64,000 bases of DNA. It comes from Dermabacter sp. GTDB lineage: Bacteria; Actinomycetota; Actinomycetes; Actinomycetales; Dermabacteraceae. Below the pieces are notes generated by a model that was given only the letters and a program-made list of their open reading frames with translations, ran no database searches and was not told the origin of the DNA. Below are positions 55,266 through 64,000 of the stretch, one piece after another (the first letter of the stretch is position 1; each line of letters begins with the position of its first letter). The position numbers and the translations under genes are program-made. The DNA lies in contig JAUNTX010000005.1 of the NCBI GenBank assembly GCA_030538475.1, forward strand, positions 124,001 through 188,000, read 5' to 3'.

Positions 55266-57181
55266 CCGAGTGGCTTCTGCTCGCGTGGGCCGCGTGTGCG
55301 ATCACCGTCCTCGCCTTTGGTCCCGGCCTTGTGTGGGCGCGGATCGCGCGCATCCCGTGGCTGCTCGCGCTCGCCGCGGCGCCCGCGCTGACCGCGGGCG
55401 GTTTCGGCGCCTCGGCGATCATCACGGCGAAGCTGGGCCTGCCGTGGTCGCTGTGGGCCGCAGCGTCGGCCACGGCCCTCGGCGCGCTCGTGGCCCTGCT
55501 CCTTCGGTGGGCGGCCAGAGGTGGCGTGCTCGTGCGTTCGCCGCGGCTGCTCGTCCCGGCCCCGTGGCGCCTCGCGGCGTGCGCGGGGATCGCCCTCGCG
55601 GCCGTCGTCGCGCTCGCACCGATCATCGCCCGCTTTCCCGGGGCCGACGCGATCCTTCAGCGCTGGGACGCGCTCTACCACCTGAGCGCTATTGAGCACG
55701 TGCGCAGCACGGGCAATGGCTCGAGCCTCAAGCTGGGCGCCCTCGCGTACACCGACGGCCGCACGGGAATCTATCCCGCAGCCTTTCACGACATCGCCGC
55801 GCTCGTGCCGGGCGTGCCCACTCCGATCACGCTGAACGCGGCGGCCCTCGTGCTTGCCACGGTGCCGTGGGCGCTCGGCATGGCCGTCCTCGTGCGCGTC
55901 CTGTGGCCCCGCCTCGCGTGGGGGCCGAGCGCCGCGGCGATCCTCGCCCTGCTCGCCCCGGCCGCCCCGCTGAACGAGTGGGTGCACCTGTCCCCCACCC
56001 CGAACCTCGTCGGCTTCGCGTGCCTGCCGGGGCTGCTCGCCCTCATGCTGGCCACCTGGCGCGAGGTCCGCTCCCCCGCCCGCCCGCGCATCGGGGCCCT
56101 TATCTGCCTCGCCGCGGTGCTCGGGCTCGGTACGCTCGGCATCGCCCTGCTGCACCCGAACGTGCTCGTGGCGCTCTCGCTCCTCGGTGCCGCGGCCACG
56201 GCCCTCGATGCGGCCCACCTGTGGCGCGCGGGGCGGCGCTGGCCGCTTCTGCTGGCCGTTCCCGTCCTCGCCGCCGCGCCCACGCTCGTCATTGTCCTGC
56301 TCCCCGGCAGCGCCGTCACCGGCGCATATGCGGGCGGGCTCGTCGTGCCGTGGTGGCAAGCCATCGGTGAGATCGGCCTCGGGCTGCTCACGGTGTGGCC
56401 CATGGCGCTCGGCATCGCCGTGTGGGCGCTCGCGTGGGTGGGCATCTGGGCCCTCGCCCGGCGCGGAACGTGGGCCCTGCTCGCGTGGGCGTTCATCGCG
56501 GCCCTGCTCTATCTGGACGCGGCGGTGGATTCGACGCTCGGGCTGTCCGCCCTCTGGTACCGGGGGCAGGATCGCCTCGCGATGCTCGCCACGATGGTCG
56601 CCGTCGTGTGCGCCGTCGCGGGCCTCGCCCATCTCGAGCGGTGGTGGCGCCGGACGCGGGCACGTCGGCCCTCGCTCGCCGCGGCCCGCTGGCTGCCGGG
56701 GGCGGCGCTCGGTCTCGCGGCGCTGCTCGCCCTCTCGAGCGCGCCCACCAGGTACGACAACGCTGCGCTCAACCTCGACCTCGATATGCCGGGGCGCCAC
56801 CGCTACTTCGATACCGAGGAATGGGAGATGCTCAAGGAGGTGGGGCCCACGCTCGATCCCGACGCCACCCTGCTCGCGAGTCCCTTTTCCGGCGGCGCTC
56901 ACCTGTTCGCCATGACGGGCCAGCGCGTCCACTTCCCGGTCGCGGGCCAGACGTACGCGAGCACCGATCCGGACCTCATCGCCGCGCCCGCTCGTGCCGC
57001 CACGGATCCGGCGGCGTGCGAACTCCTGACGGACGCGGGGATCCGGTACGTGTATGTGGATCGGCTGTTCTACAACTACGCCGCGGGCTTTGATCCGCTC
57101 ACCACCTCGCGCGTGCCTCTCGGTGAGCCGCTCGCGAGCACGGATCATTCCGCGCTGTACGAGGTCCGCTGCACCCCGTAG
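55262..57181 (+). CDS. DUF6541-family GT-C-like membrane protein
   Basis: A 639-residue multi-pass protein with about 13 hydrophobic helices and a soluble C-terminal part (about 510-639). An extracytoplasmic loop after the fourth helix contains RWDALYHLSAIEHVRSTG, with Asp and His residues of the sort that serve GT-C enzymes. It fits DUF6541, presumed polyprenyl-phosphate-sugar-dependent transferases. ATG overlaps the DUF2304 stop (ATGA), forming a dehydrogenase-DUF2304-DUF6541 operon. Confidence 0.82.
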   Translation: MTEWLLLAWAACAITVLAFGPGLVWARIARIPWLLALAAAPALTAGGFGASAIITAKLGLPWSLWAAASATALGALVALLLRWAARGGVLVRSPRLLVPAPWRLAACAGIALAAVVALAPIIARFPGADAILQRWDALYHLSAIEHVRSTGNGSSLKLGALAYTDGRTGIYPAAFHDIAALVPGVPTPITLNAAALVLATVPWALGMAVLVRVLWPRLAWGPSAAAILALLAPAAPLNEWVHLSPTPNLVGFACLPGLLALMLATWREVRSPARPRIGALICLAAVLGLGTLGIALLHPNVLVALSLLGAAATALDAAHLWRAGRRWPLLLAVPVLAAAPTLVIVLLPGSAVTGAYAGGLVVPWWQAIGEIGLGLLTVWPMALGIAVWALAWVGIWALARRGTWALLAWAFIAALLYLDAAVDSTLGLSALWYRGQDRLAMLATMVAVVCAVAGLAHLERWWRRTRARRPSLAAARWLPGAALGLAALLALSSAPTRYDNAALNLDLDMPGRHRYFDTEEWEMLKEVGPTLDPDATLLASPFSGGAHLFAMTGQRVHFPVAGQTYASTDPDLIAAPARAATDPAACELLTDAGIRYVYVDRLFYNYAAGFDPLTTSRVPLGEPLASTDHSALYEVRCTP

Positions 57182-57248
57182 CGCGCCTCATCCCCGAACG
57201 CGCCGTGCCTCGCCTCCTGGCGTCCGAACATCCTGGCGTCCGCGCCGG

Positions 57249-58466
57249 CTAGCGCCTCGGCGAGGAGACCGTCTGCGCGATCCTGGCCGCGGCCCGATCG
57301 GCCGACGCCTGCAGGGACGCGTTCTCGAGAGTCCACTCCCGCAGGGCGGCCCGATCCACGCTTCCGTGCGCATCGACCGCCTGAACCATCGCCTCCGCAA
57401 TCGCCTCGGGCGAAGCCCCGGGTGCGTAGCCTAGGCGTGCCTCGCGGATGCGCTGCGCCGCGGCGCCGCCCGGCGAGCCCGCGTGGATGATGGGGACTCC
57501 GCACGCGCCCGCCGCGTAGATCTTCGTGGGCAGCGCGAAATCATAGCCCGCGCCGGGAGTGATCGAGCTGAGTCCCGCGACGGCGCCGCGCAGGTAGGCG
57601 GCGACCTCGGCGGCGCCCACGCGGGGGCGAAACTCGATGCCGCTGAGAGAGCGGCGGCGCACGAGCTCCACGAGGGCGTCCTTGCCGGTGCCTTCGGAAA
57701 AGAACAGGAGGCGCAGGCCGGGGTGGCGCTCGCGCGCGAGGGCGAATGCCTCCACGAGGACGTCGGCGCCCTGCCATTCGGAGACCGTGCCCGCATACAC
57801 GAGGTAGGGGCCCTCTTCCGCGGCGACGGGGCCGTCCACGGTGAAGGTCTCGGTATCGATCCCGTTGGAGATCATGGCGAGGGTGGGAGTGGGCCCGATG
57901 AGCTCTTCGATGCGCGCCTGGACGCCGTCGGAGATGGTGAGGACCACGGCGGCGCGCCGCCAGACGGTGGTTTCGCACCACCGGACGATGCGGCGCACGA
58001 GGCTCGGCACGCCCTCGACCGATTCGGTGGCATCGGCCCAGATGTCGGCGGCGTAGAACACGTAGGGGACGCGACGGATCGCGGCGGCGACCATGACGAC
58101 CACGCCGGTGGTGGGCGGCGGCTCCGCGATGATGACGTCGAGGCGGCGGGTCACGAGGAGGCGCACGAACAGCGGCAGATCGAAGCTGAGGTAGGAGACG
58201 TAGCCGCGCACCTGCCCGGCGCGGTCGCGCTTCACGGGCGCGCGCGAAACGCGGCTGATGCCCGCATCGCATCCGGCCAGGAGCGCGCGGCGCTCGGCCT
58301 CGCTGTCCGGGAGGTCGGCGGAGTTCGGCTTCGTGGTCAGCACCGCGGTGCGCATCCCGGCCCGCTCGAGGGCGCGGGCCAGCTGGTGGTTGCGGAAGGC
58401 GGCCGGGATCGGTTCGGGGGCAAAGACGCGGGTGGCGAGCGCCGCGACGCGCCGCGCCGCGCTCAC
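57249..58466 (-). CDS. GT4 glycosyltransferase
   Basis: A 405-residue GT-B enzyme. The N-terminal half has PEPIPAAFRNHQLARALE and DVIIAEPPPTTG; the C-terminal half has YLVYAGTVSEWQGADVLVEA, FFSEGTGKD, and the E-x7-E-like region SSITPGAGYDFALPTKIYAA of WbuB-type transferases. The GTG start overlaps the wecB stop (GTGA); the longer frame to 58625 is inside wecB. Last gene of a three-gene minus-strand unit. Confidence 0.88.
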   Translation of the reverse strand: MSAARRVAALATRVFAPEPIPAAFRNHQLARALERAGMRTAVLTTKPNSADLPDSEAERRALLAGCDAGISRVSRAPVKRDRAGQVRGYVSYLSFDLPLFVRLLVTRRLDVIIAEPPPTTGVVVMVAAAIRRVPYVFYAADIWADATESVEGVPSLVRRIVRWCETTVWRRAAVVLTISDGVQARIEELIGPTPTLAMISNGIDTETFTVDGPVAAEEGPYLVYAGTVSEWQGADVLVEAFALARERHPGLRLLFFSEGTGKDALVELVRRRSLSGIEFRPRVGAAEVAAYLRGAVAGLSSITPGAGYDFALPTKIYAAGACGVPIIHAGSPGGAAAQRIREARLGYAPGASPEAIAEAMVQAVDAHGSVDRAALREWTLENASLQASADRAAARIAQTVSSPRR

Positions 58467-59527
58467 GCGAGCTCCCGCAAGGCCGCGATGACGCGGTGTG
58501 CCGCATCGCCCGTCCCGTAGTGGGCGGGGCGATGCCCGCTCGGCCGGGCCTCGCGCAGCGCCGCGGCGATCTGGTCGACCTCGGGGGCAAGGATGTTCCA
58601 GCCGCCGTTCAGGGTCTCGACCCATTCGGTCTCGGTGCGGATCGTGATCGCGGGGGTGCCGAGCAGGTACGCCTCCTTTTGCAGCCCCCCGGAGTCGGTG
58701 AGGACCACGGCGGCCGAGCGCACGGCGTTGATGAGCGCGGGATAGGGCAGGGGTGTGCTCGCCGTGAGGCTGCCCGCGCTCAGCGGCACTCCCGCGGCCT
58801 CGGCGCGCGCCACGAGGCGGGGATGGGCGAGGAGCACGACGGGCAGCGGCGCCGCGGCGAGCGCGTCGATGAGGGCGCGCAGGCGCGCGGGATCGTCCGT
58901 GTTGTCGGGGCGGTGCAGGGTCGCGATGGCGTAGGGGGCATCAGGGTCGATCCCCGCCGGAAGCTGGACCGGCTCCCCCTCGGTGGCCGCGGCTACGCGC
59001 AGGCACACGTCGGTCATCACGTCACCCACCACGCGCGTGCGCTCTGCGAGGCCCTCGGCCTCGAGGTGGGCGCGTGCGACCTCGGTGGGGGCGAGCAGCA
59101 GATCGGCCGCGTGATCGGTCAGCACCCGGTTGTGTTCCTCGGGCATTCGCCGGTTGAACGAGCGCAGGCCCGCCTCGAGGTGCGCAACCTTGAGGTGCAT
59201 CTTCACCGCGGCGAGCGTGCCCGCGAGCGTCGAGTTCGTGTCGCCGTACACGAGGGTGACGTCGGGGCGGTGGTCCTCGAGCACCTCGTCCATCGCGTGC
59301 AGCATCGCCCCGGTCTGGCGGCCGTGGGAGAGGGAGCCGACGGCGAGGTTGACGTCCGGACTCGGGATCTGGAGGTCGGCGAAGAACACGTCGCTCATCG
59401 CGGCGTCGTAGTGCTGGCCGGTGTGCACGATGACGTGCTCGATGTCCGCCTGGGCGCGGGCGGCGTCGGCCACGGCGGCGAGCTTGACGAACTGGGGCCG
59501 GGCGCCGACCACCGAGAGGATTTTCAT
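58463..59527 (-). CDS. wecB: UDP-N-acetylglucosamine 2-epimerase (non-hydrolysing)
   Basis: A 354-residue enzyme interconverting UDP-GlcNAc and UDP-ManNAc. The family pattern is complete: MKILSVVGARPQFVKLAAV, IVHTGQHYDAAMSDVFF, VYGDTNSTLAG, HLEAGLRSFNRRMPEEHNR, TLHRPDNTD, and LTDSGGLQKEAYLLGTPAIT. ATG overlaps the upstream GT4 stop by four bases. UDP-ManNAc can feed the dehydrogenase at 53479. Confidence 0.97.
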   Translation of the reverse strand: MKILSVVGARPQFVKLAAVADAARAQADIEHVIVHTGQHYDAAMSDVFFADLQIPSPDVNLAVGSLSHGRQTGAMLHAMDEVLEDHRPDVTLVYGDTNSTLAGTLAAVKMHLKVAHLEAGLRSFNRRMPEEHNRVLTDHAADLLLAPTEVARAHLEAEGLAERTRVVGDVMTDVCLRVAAATEGEPVQLPAGIDPDAPYAIATLHRPDNTDDPARLRALIDALAAAPLPVVLLAHPRLVARAEAAGVPLSAGSLTASTPLPYPALINAVRSAAVVLTDSGGLQKEAYLLGTPAITIRTETEWVETLNGGWNILAPEVDQIAAALREARPSGHRPAHYGTGDAAHRVIAALRELA

Positions 59528-60660
59528 GCGGGTCCTTTCCCCGAAGCGAGGGCGTCGAGCGCGCGCACCCAGCCGTGGGCCTGCGTCTCGGCGTTAAGGG
59601 TAGCGGCGGCGAGGTTGCTCGCCCGCTTGTAGGCATCAACGCGCTCGGGGCTCAGTGAGCTGAGCGCTTCGGCGAGGGCGCCGGGCGTGAAGCCCTCGGC
59701 CACGACCCCGATCCCGTACTCGCGCACGAGGTCCGCCATGTCGGGCGAGGGGCTGACGACGAGGGCGCCGCGCGCCTGGACCGCCTCAAACAGTTTGTTC
59801 GGCAGGGTGTGGCGCAGGTTGAAGGTGGTGGGCGGGAAGAACACGAGCGAGGCGTCGTAGGTGGCGAGGGTGGGCACGATCTCGTCGAACGGGACGGGCG
59901 CGCGAAAGCGCACGTGCTCGAGGCCCTCGGCGCGTCGCCGCAGGTCGTCGATCACGCCCGGTTCGGATTCCACGAGCATGAAGTCGAGCGTGAGGTGCTC
60001 GAGGTCCCGCACGGCCTCGATCATCACCTCAAGGGAGCGGTTCGCGCGGGCCACCCCCGTGTGGATGAGGCGCAGCGGCTCGGCGGTGGGGCGCGGGGCG
60101 ATATCGGCGCGGGCGGGCGCGTTCAGCACCACCTCGCACCTGACGCCGAACTCGCGCGCGTATTCGGCGGCGAGGCCGGGCGAGACGGTCGTGATGGAGG
60201 CGACGCGGGGCAGGTAGGTGCGGCAGATCCAGCGCATGAAGGGGCCGACGACGAGGCGCCAGCGAACGTCGTGCTCCTTTTCGCGCGGGGAGTATTCGTG
60301 CAGGTCCGCGTGGATGCCGAGCCGCGGGGCGAGCTCGGCCGCGAGCGGGAGGGTGTTGACGTCGTTGGCGAGCACGATGTCGGCCTCGTGCCCCGCGAGA
60401 GCCGCGCGGGCGGCGCTCACGGCCGGGATGGAGCCGTAGGTGCGGCGGTGCGCGCGGGCAAGGAGGAAGAGCTTGTGGCTCGGCCACGCGCGCGCGCCGT
60501 CCGGGAGCCGCACGTGCGTGACGCGGGGATCGGGCGAGGGGCCGAAGCCGACGGTCGTGACCGCGTAGTCGCCCGCGAAGAGGCGGATCTGTCGCAGTAC
60601 TCTCGGGTCGCGATGAAGTGGGGAGAAGGAGAGGATGCTCAGGCGGAGTCGGTCCGACAT
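59524..60660 (-). CDS. GT4 glycosyltransferase
   Basis: A 378-residue GT-B enzyme. The start MSDRLRLSILSFSPLHRDPR at 60660 has AAGGAG nine bases upstream. Visible marks are DLHEYSPREKEHDVRW in the N-terminal domain, ITTVSPGLAAEYAREFG, LRLIHTGVARANRSLEVMI, and the acidic/LPNK region NLRHTLPNKLFEAVQARGAL. First gene of a unit with wecB and the second GT4 enzyme. Donor sugar unknown. Confidence 0.88.
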   Translation of the reverse strand: MSDRLRLSILSFSPLHRDPRVLRQIRLFAGDYAVTTVGFGPSPDPRVTHVRLPDGARAWPSHKLFLLARAHRRTYGSIPAVSAARAALAGHEADIVLANDVNTLPLAAELAPRLGIHADLHEYSPREKEHDVRWRLVVGPFMRWICRTYLPRVASITTVSPGLAAEYAREFGVRCEVVLNAPARADIAPRPTAEPLRLIHTGVARANRSLEVMIEAVRDLEHLTLDFMLVESEPGVIDDLRRRAEGLEHVRFRAPVPFDEIVPTLATYDASLVFFPPTTFNLRHTLPNKLFEAVQARGALVVSPSPDMADLVREYGIGVVAEGFTPGALAEALSSLSPERVDAYKRASNLAAATLNAETQAHGWVRALDALASGKGPA

Positions 60661-60913
60661 GGGCGGGGCTCCTTCGAGGCGGGAGGGTACAGGGACAGCG
60701 CAGACGGCCCGGGGGCGGCGCACGCGGGTGGGACGGTGCCGACATGCGAGTGGGCACAGCGGCGGGTTGCCGGGCGCGCCCGTGGCGGGGCCCGAGCGGG
60801 CGGGACGCCTCACTTGATCGTACCGCGTGTCGTATTCTGGCCACGTTCCCGGGCGCCCGGCACTTGAACCGTGCCGGTCGAGGCGCCCGATCCCCTGCCG
60901 TGGAAGGTCCCCC

Positions 60914-62032
60914 GTGTCCCAGAGTGCCCGCGACGTTGACGTGGTCATCGCCTGCCATAATCCCGAGCGCCCGCTCGCCCGCGCCGTCGCGAGCGTGCTG
61001 GAGGGCAACGGTGAGGCGGCGAGCGTCACCGTGGTCGCGCACGGCGTCGAGCCGTCCGTGCTGACGGCGCTGCTGCCCGCGGCCCACGCGAAGCGCGTGC
61101 GGTTCCTGCACCTCGTGGACTCGCTGCGCTCAGCTTCGGGCCCGTTCAACCTCGGAATGGACGAGGCGCCGGGCGCATGGGTCTCGATCATGGGCTCGGA
61201 TGACACCCTCATGCCCGGGGCCGTCGCCTCGTGGCGTGAGCTCGCGCGCCGTCACGACGCCGAGGCCGTCCTCACCCGGCTCAGCCTCGGCACGCCCCGC
61301 GCGCTCGTGCCGACGCCTCCCGTGCGTCTCGTCGGCCCCGTACTGCGGGACCTCGCGCGTGACCGACTCGCCTATCGCTCCGCTCCCCTTGGCCTCATGA
61401 GCACGGCCATGCTGCGGCGCCTGAACCTGCGCCTGGATCCCGGGTTTCCCGTGGGCGGCGATGTCGAGTTCACGACGCGCATGCTCGCCCAGGCGCGCGT
61501 GGCCGTGGACACGCAGGGGCCCAGCTACGTCATCGGGGAAGATGCGGGCGATCGCGTGACCTACGTGGTGCGGCCCATGGACGTGCAGCTCGCGTTCGTC
61601 TCCCCCACCTTGAACGCCGACTGGTTCCGCGCTCTCCCGCACGCCTCCAGGCTCGCCATCGCCGTGAAATACCTGCGCATCCACGTGTTCGGCGCGGTCC
61701 ACTACCGGCCGGAGGCCGAGCACTGGCTCGACGGGGATCGGCAGATCCTCGCGGATCTCACGCGCGACCTCGTGGACGCGGCCGACGGCACCGCCGACGT
61801 CCTGTCCCTCGCCGAGTTCTCGCTCCTTGAGGCGTGCCTGGATCCTGCCATCGATGCGGCGGAGCTCGCCCAGCGTTCGCGCGTGCGCCGCGCGCACGGC
61901 CGCCCCCGCACGCTGCTGACCCGACGAGCGTCGGCCCTCCTGCACCGCGAGGCGCCCCTGCGCTTCATGGGCGCCTCCGCTATCAGCCGCGCGAGTGGAC
62001 TCTGGGCCCCGCCCGGGCGCGGCGCCCGCTGA
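60914..62032 (+). CDS. GT2 glycosyltransferase
   Basis: A 372-residue GT2 enzyme: DVDVVIACHNPERPLARAVA, MGSDDTLMPGAVASW (DD metal motif), GGDVEFTTRMLAQ for the acceptor helix, and a helical C-terminal part. GTG start at 60914 with GGAAGG nine bases upstream. The 253-bp gap to the divergent GT4 gene holds no gene and probably two promoters. Probably cotranscribed with the ABC gene at 62087. Confidence 0.84.
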   Translation: MSQSARDVDVVIACHNPERPLARAVASVLEGNGEAASVTVVAHGVEPSVLTALLPAAHAKRVRFLHLVDSLRSASGPFNLGMDEAPGAWVSIMGSDDTLMPGAVASWRELARRHDAEAVLTRLSLGTPRALVPTPPVRLVGPVLRDLARDRLAYRSAPLGLMSTAMLRRLNLRLDPGFPVGGDVEFTTRMLAQARVAVDTQGPSYVIGEDAGDRVTYVVRPMDVQLAFVSPTLNADWFRALPHASRLAIAVKYLRIHVFGAVHYRPEAEHWLDGDRQILADLTRDLVDAADGTADVLSLAEFSLLEACLDPAIDAAELAQRSRVRRAHGRPRTLLTRRASALLHREAPLRFMGASAISRASGLWAPPGRGAR

Positions 62033-62086
62033 GGCCCGCGCCACCCCACCCGGTGCTCCGGGCGGCGCACCGGATACTCTGGGACG

Positions 62087-63916
62087 GTGAAAAAGCTCCT
62101 GCGCACCGTGAGGGCGCTCCTGACGGCCCTCCCGCCCGGCGCCTCCCGGTTTGTCACGACCTTCTCCCTCACCATGGGCGCCCTCGCGCTGCTCGATATC
62201 GCGGCCCTCGGCCTGCTCGCGCTGCTGCTCGCGCCGATGGTGGCCGGGGACACGGCCCGCATCCCCGTGATCGGCATCGAGCTGTCCGAGCCAGCCCAGT
62301 TCGGCCTCGCGCTCGCGGTGGTGTGCCTGCTCATCATCACGAAGGACCTGCTGGCCATCGCCGTCCAGCGCGTCTCCACAAAGCGTTTTGCCGCGTTTGA
62401 GCAGTCCTTCGGGGCGCAGCTGCTCGATTCGTTCTTCTACGCGCCGTGGACCGAGCGGATCTCCCGCAACTCGACCGACCTCGTGCGCTCGACCGACGTG
62501 GGCGTCGCCTCGACCGTCTCCGGCGTGCTCATCCCCTACACGCAACTCATCGGCGAGATCAGCACGTTCATTGCCGTCATGCTCGTGCTCATCGTGGCCC
62601 AGCCCGTCATGGCGCTCACGACCGCCGTGTACTTCGCGCTCGTGGCCGCCGTGCTGTACGTGTGGATTCTGCGGCGGGCCGTCCAGGCGGGCCAGGACAA
62701 CCGCACGTACTCCACCCAGTCGGTGCGCATGGTCTCCGAGATGGTCGCCTCCCTCAAGGAGATCACGCTGCGCAACAAGACCCAGGAGGTCGAAGACGAG
62801 GTCCTCGCGCTGCGCAAGAAGGCCTCGACGGCGCGCGCCAACCAGGTGTTCCTCGGCTCCGTTCCCCGCTACGTCCTCGAAATCGGGCTCATCGGCGGCC
62901 TGGCCCTCGCCGCCCTCATCGGCTACTGGCAGGGCGGCATGAACGGCGCGATGAGCTCGCTCGCCCTCTTCGGTGTCGCCGGCTTCCGCCTCGTGCCCTC
63001 CCTCACCCGGTTCCAGACGATCATGGCGCAGACGGGCGCCAACATGCCCTACGCCGAACGCGTGCTGCGCGAGGTCGAGCAGGGCCGCGGCTACCGGGCC
63101 CACCACACGGACCGCCTCGCTGGCGCCGCGCTTCCCGATCCCGCGAGCGCCCTCACGCTCACGGACGTGACCTTCACCTATCCCGGCGCCGCCACTCCCG
63201 CTGTGAACGGTGTGAGCCTGCGGGTTCCGTTCGGGCGCTCCCTCGCCCTCGTCGGCCAGTCCGGCTCCGGCAAGTCCACCCTCGTGGACATCATGCTGGG
63301 CCTCATGCCGCCGAGTTCCGGCCAGTTGCACATCGACGGGGTGTCGATGCAGGACGCCCTGCTCGCGTGGCGCGACCGCGTGGGCTACGTGCCGCAGCAG
63401 GTGGCGCTGTTCGATTCGACCGTGGCCAACAACGTGGCGCTCAGCTGGAACGATGCGAGCATCGACGAGGAGCGGGTGCGCCGCGCCCTCGAGAGGGCCC
63501 AGGTGCTCGATGTGATTCAGGCGCGTGAGGGCGGGATCTGGGCCCGGGTGGGCGAGGGCGGCCTGAGCCTGTCCGGGGGGCAGCGTCAGCGCCTCGGCAT
63601 CGCCCGCGCCCTGTACGCCGAGCCGGACGTGCTCGTCATGGACGAGGCCACGTCCGCGCTCGATACCGCGACCGAGGCCGCCGTGACGGACGCCGTGGCG
63701 GCGCTCGCGGGTGAGATCACCGTGATCGTCGTGGCGCACCGCCTGGCCACGATCCGCCACAGTGATCAGGTGTGCTTCATGCGCGACGGCAGGGTGCTGG
63801 CCCACGGAACCTTCGACGAGGTCGTGGCGGCCGAACCGGACTTCGCCGAGCAGGCAGCGCTCGCGGGCCTCGCCCCGGGAGAGGCCGCCGCGATCCGGGA
63901 GGTGAGCGGCCCGTGA
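62087..63916 (+). CDS. MsbA-type ABC exporter (fused membrane and ATPase domains)
   Basis: A 609-residue half-transporter. Six transmembrane helices occupy about residues 20-325; the ATPase has Walker A GQSGSGKSTL, Q-loop VPQQVALFD, signature LSLSGGQRQRLGIARAL, Walker B VLVMDEATSALD, and switch VVAHRL. It is similar to PglK-type lipid-linked oligosaccharide flippases, which fits the glycan neighbourhood, though multidrug export cannot be excluded. GTG start. Its stop overlaps the next start (GTGA). Confidence 0.9.
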   Translation: MKKLLRTVRALLTALPPGASRFVTTFSLTMGALALLDIAALGLLALLLAPMVAGDTARIPVIGIELSEPAQFGLALAVVCLLIITKDLLAIAVQRVSTKRFAAFEQSFGAQLLDSFFYAPWTERISRNSTDLVRSTDVGVASTVSGVLIPYTQLIGEISTFIAVMLVLIVAQPVMALTTAVYFALVAAVLYVWILRRAVQAGQDNRTYSTQSVRMVSEMVASLKEITLRNKTQEVEDEVLALRKKASTARANQVFLGSVPRYVLEIGLIGGLALAALIGYWQGGMNGAMSSLALFGVAGFRLVPSLTRFQTIMAQTGANMPYAERVLREVEQGRGYRAHHTDRLAGAALPDPASALTLTDVTFTYPGAATPAVNGVSLRVPFGRSLALVGQSGSGKSTLVDIMLGLMPPSSGQLHIDGVSMQDALLAWRDRVGYVPQQVALFDSTVANNVALSWNDASIDEERVRRALERAQVLDVIQAREGGIWARVGEGGLSLSGGQRQRLGIARALYAEPDVLVMDEATSALDTATEAAVTDAVAALAGEITVIVVAHRLATIRHSDQVCFMRDGRVLAHGTFDEVVAAEPDFAEQAALAGLAPGEAAAIREVSGP

Positions 63917-64000
63917 GCGCCCCGCAGAGGTCCGAGGTGCCCCTCAAGGGCCGCCGGATCGCCTCCCTCGTCTACAACGACGCCCACAACGATGCCCGCG
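63913..64000 (+). CDS. Partial glycosyltransferase, cut by the window end
   Basis: Only 29 codons are visible, starting at the GTG at 63913 that overlaps the ABC gene stop. The beginning (RRIASLVYNDAHNDAR) looks like the N-terminal strand of a GT4 transferase, and the operon context supports this. Nothing more can be said. Confidence 0.5.
   Translation, partial: MSAPQRSEVPLKGRRIASLVYNDAHNDAR

Noticed and set aside
57182..57248. Terminator between the convergent DUF6541 and GT4 genes
   Set aside because: Only a short direct repeat (CCTGGCGTCCG-like) is present; no convincing hairpin.
61130..63805. An 891-residue minus-strand frame across the GT2 and ABC genes
   Set aside because: It is antisense to two recognisable plus-strand genes, and its translation is rich in His, Gly and Arg.

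Overview
The window is a chromosomal segment of a G+C-rich (roughly two-thirds by eye) actinobacterium, most likely a member of the Micrococcales or a close relative. The evidence is two WhiB regulators, a long-form HPF, Tad/Ssd pilus genes, DUF3499/DUF5719/TIGR03089/Rv3235-type genes, many GTG and TTG starts, and galactofuranan genes (glf, glfT2). Genus cannot be fixed from the sequence alone; Dermabacteraceae-like is only a guess.

1-2412: an SDR oxidoreductase, a YefM-YoeB toxin-antitoxin pair with a TGTACA operator core, a VOC protein, and the tmRNA gene on the minus strand. 2614-7810 (minus): ftsE-ftsX-M23 hydrolase, smpB and prfB, so division-linked wall hydrolysis lies next to trans-translation. 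7834-12678 (minus): a compact tadA-tadB-tadC-pilin-tadE-tadE-tadG operon. The CpaE/Ssd-like and CpaB-like genes of the same machine lie 10 kb away (22231-24044, minus). The two Tad parts, and ftsE, each have a TTATCCACA box about 80-120 bp upstream. Beside cpaB this box is a perfect palindrome shared with a divergent small HTH gene.

12679-14363: a lower-G+C segment carrying one nuclease-like gene (E-D-QxK motif) sits between two copies of the sequence found upstream of the yihY-like gene. This is the clearest horizontally acquired piece. 14364-22091: YihY, SRAP, a NarL-type two-component pair, WhiB1, a PdtaS-like kinase and small conserved genes.

24243-35172: HTH regulator, a possible twin Sm-like protein, LysM protein, Rv3235-like protein, secA, hpf, comF, mtrA, manB, DUF3499 and DUF1025. 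The usual mtrA-mtrB-lpqB order is broken: mtrB and lpqB are missing here, mtrA has its own terminator, and its phosphoacceptor Asp is Glu. ManB carries a fused Trm112-like tail. 35193-42309: DUF5719, a 1231-residue GT2-like membrane protein without a visible catalytic Asp motif, WhiB2 and a FolC-like ligase.

42385-64000: apart from TIGR03089, an envelope polysaccharide region. It holds TagGH-like ABC exporter genes, glfT2, glf, an epimerase-GT2 fusion, further GT2 and GT4 enzymes, an LCP ligase, a UDP-sugar dehydrogenase, DUF2304 and DUF6541 proteins, WecB, and an MsbA-type ABC protein. Together they suggest a galactofuranose-containing wall glycan, perhaps with N-acetylmannosaminuronic acid, exported as a lipid-linked chain and attached to peptidoglycan by the LCP protein.
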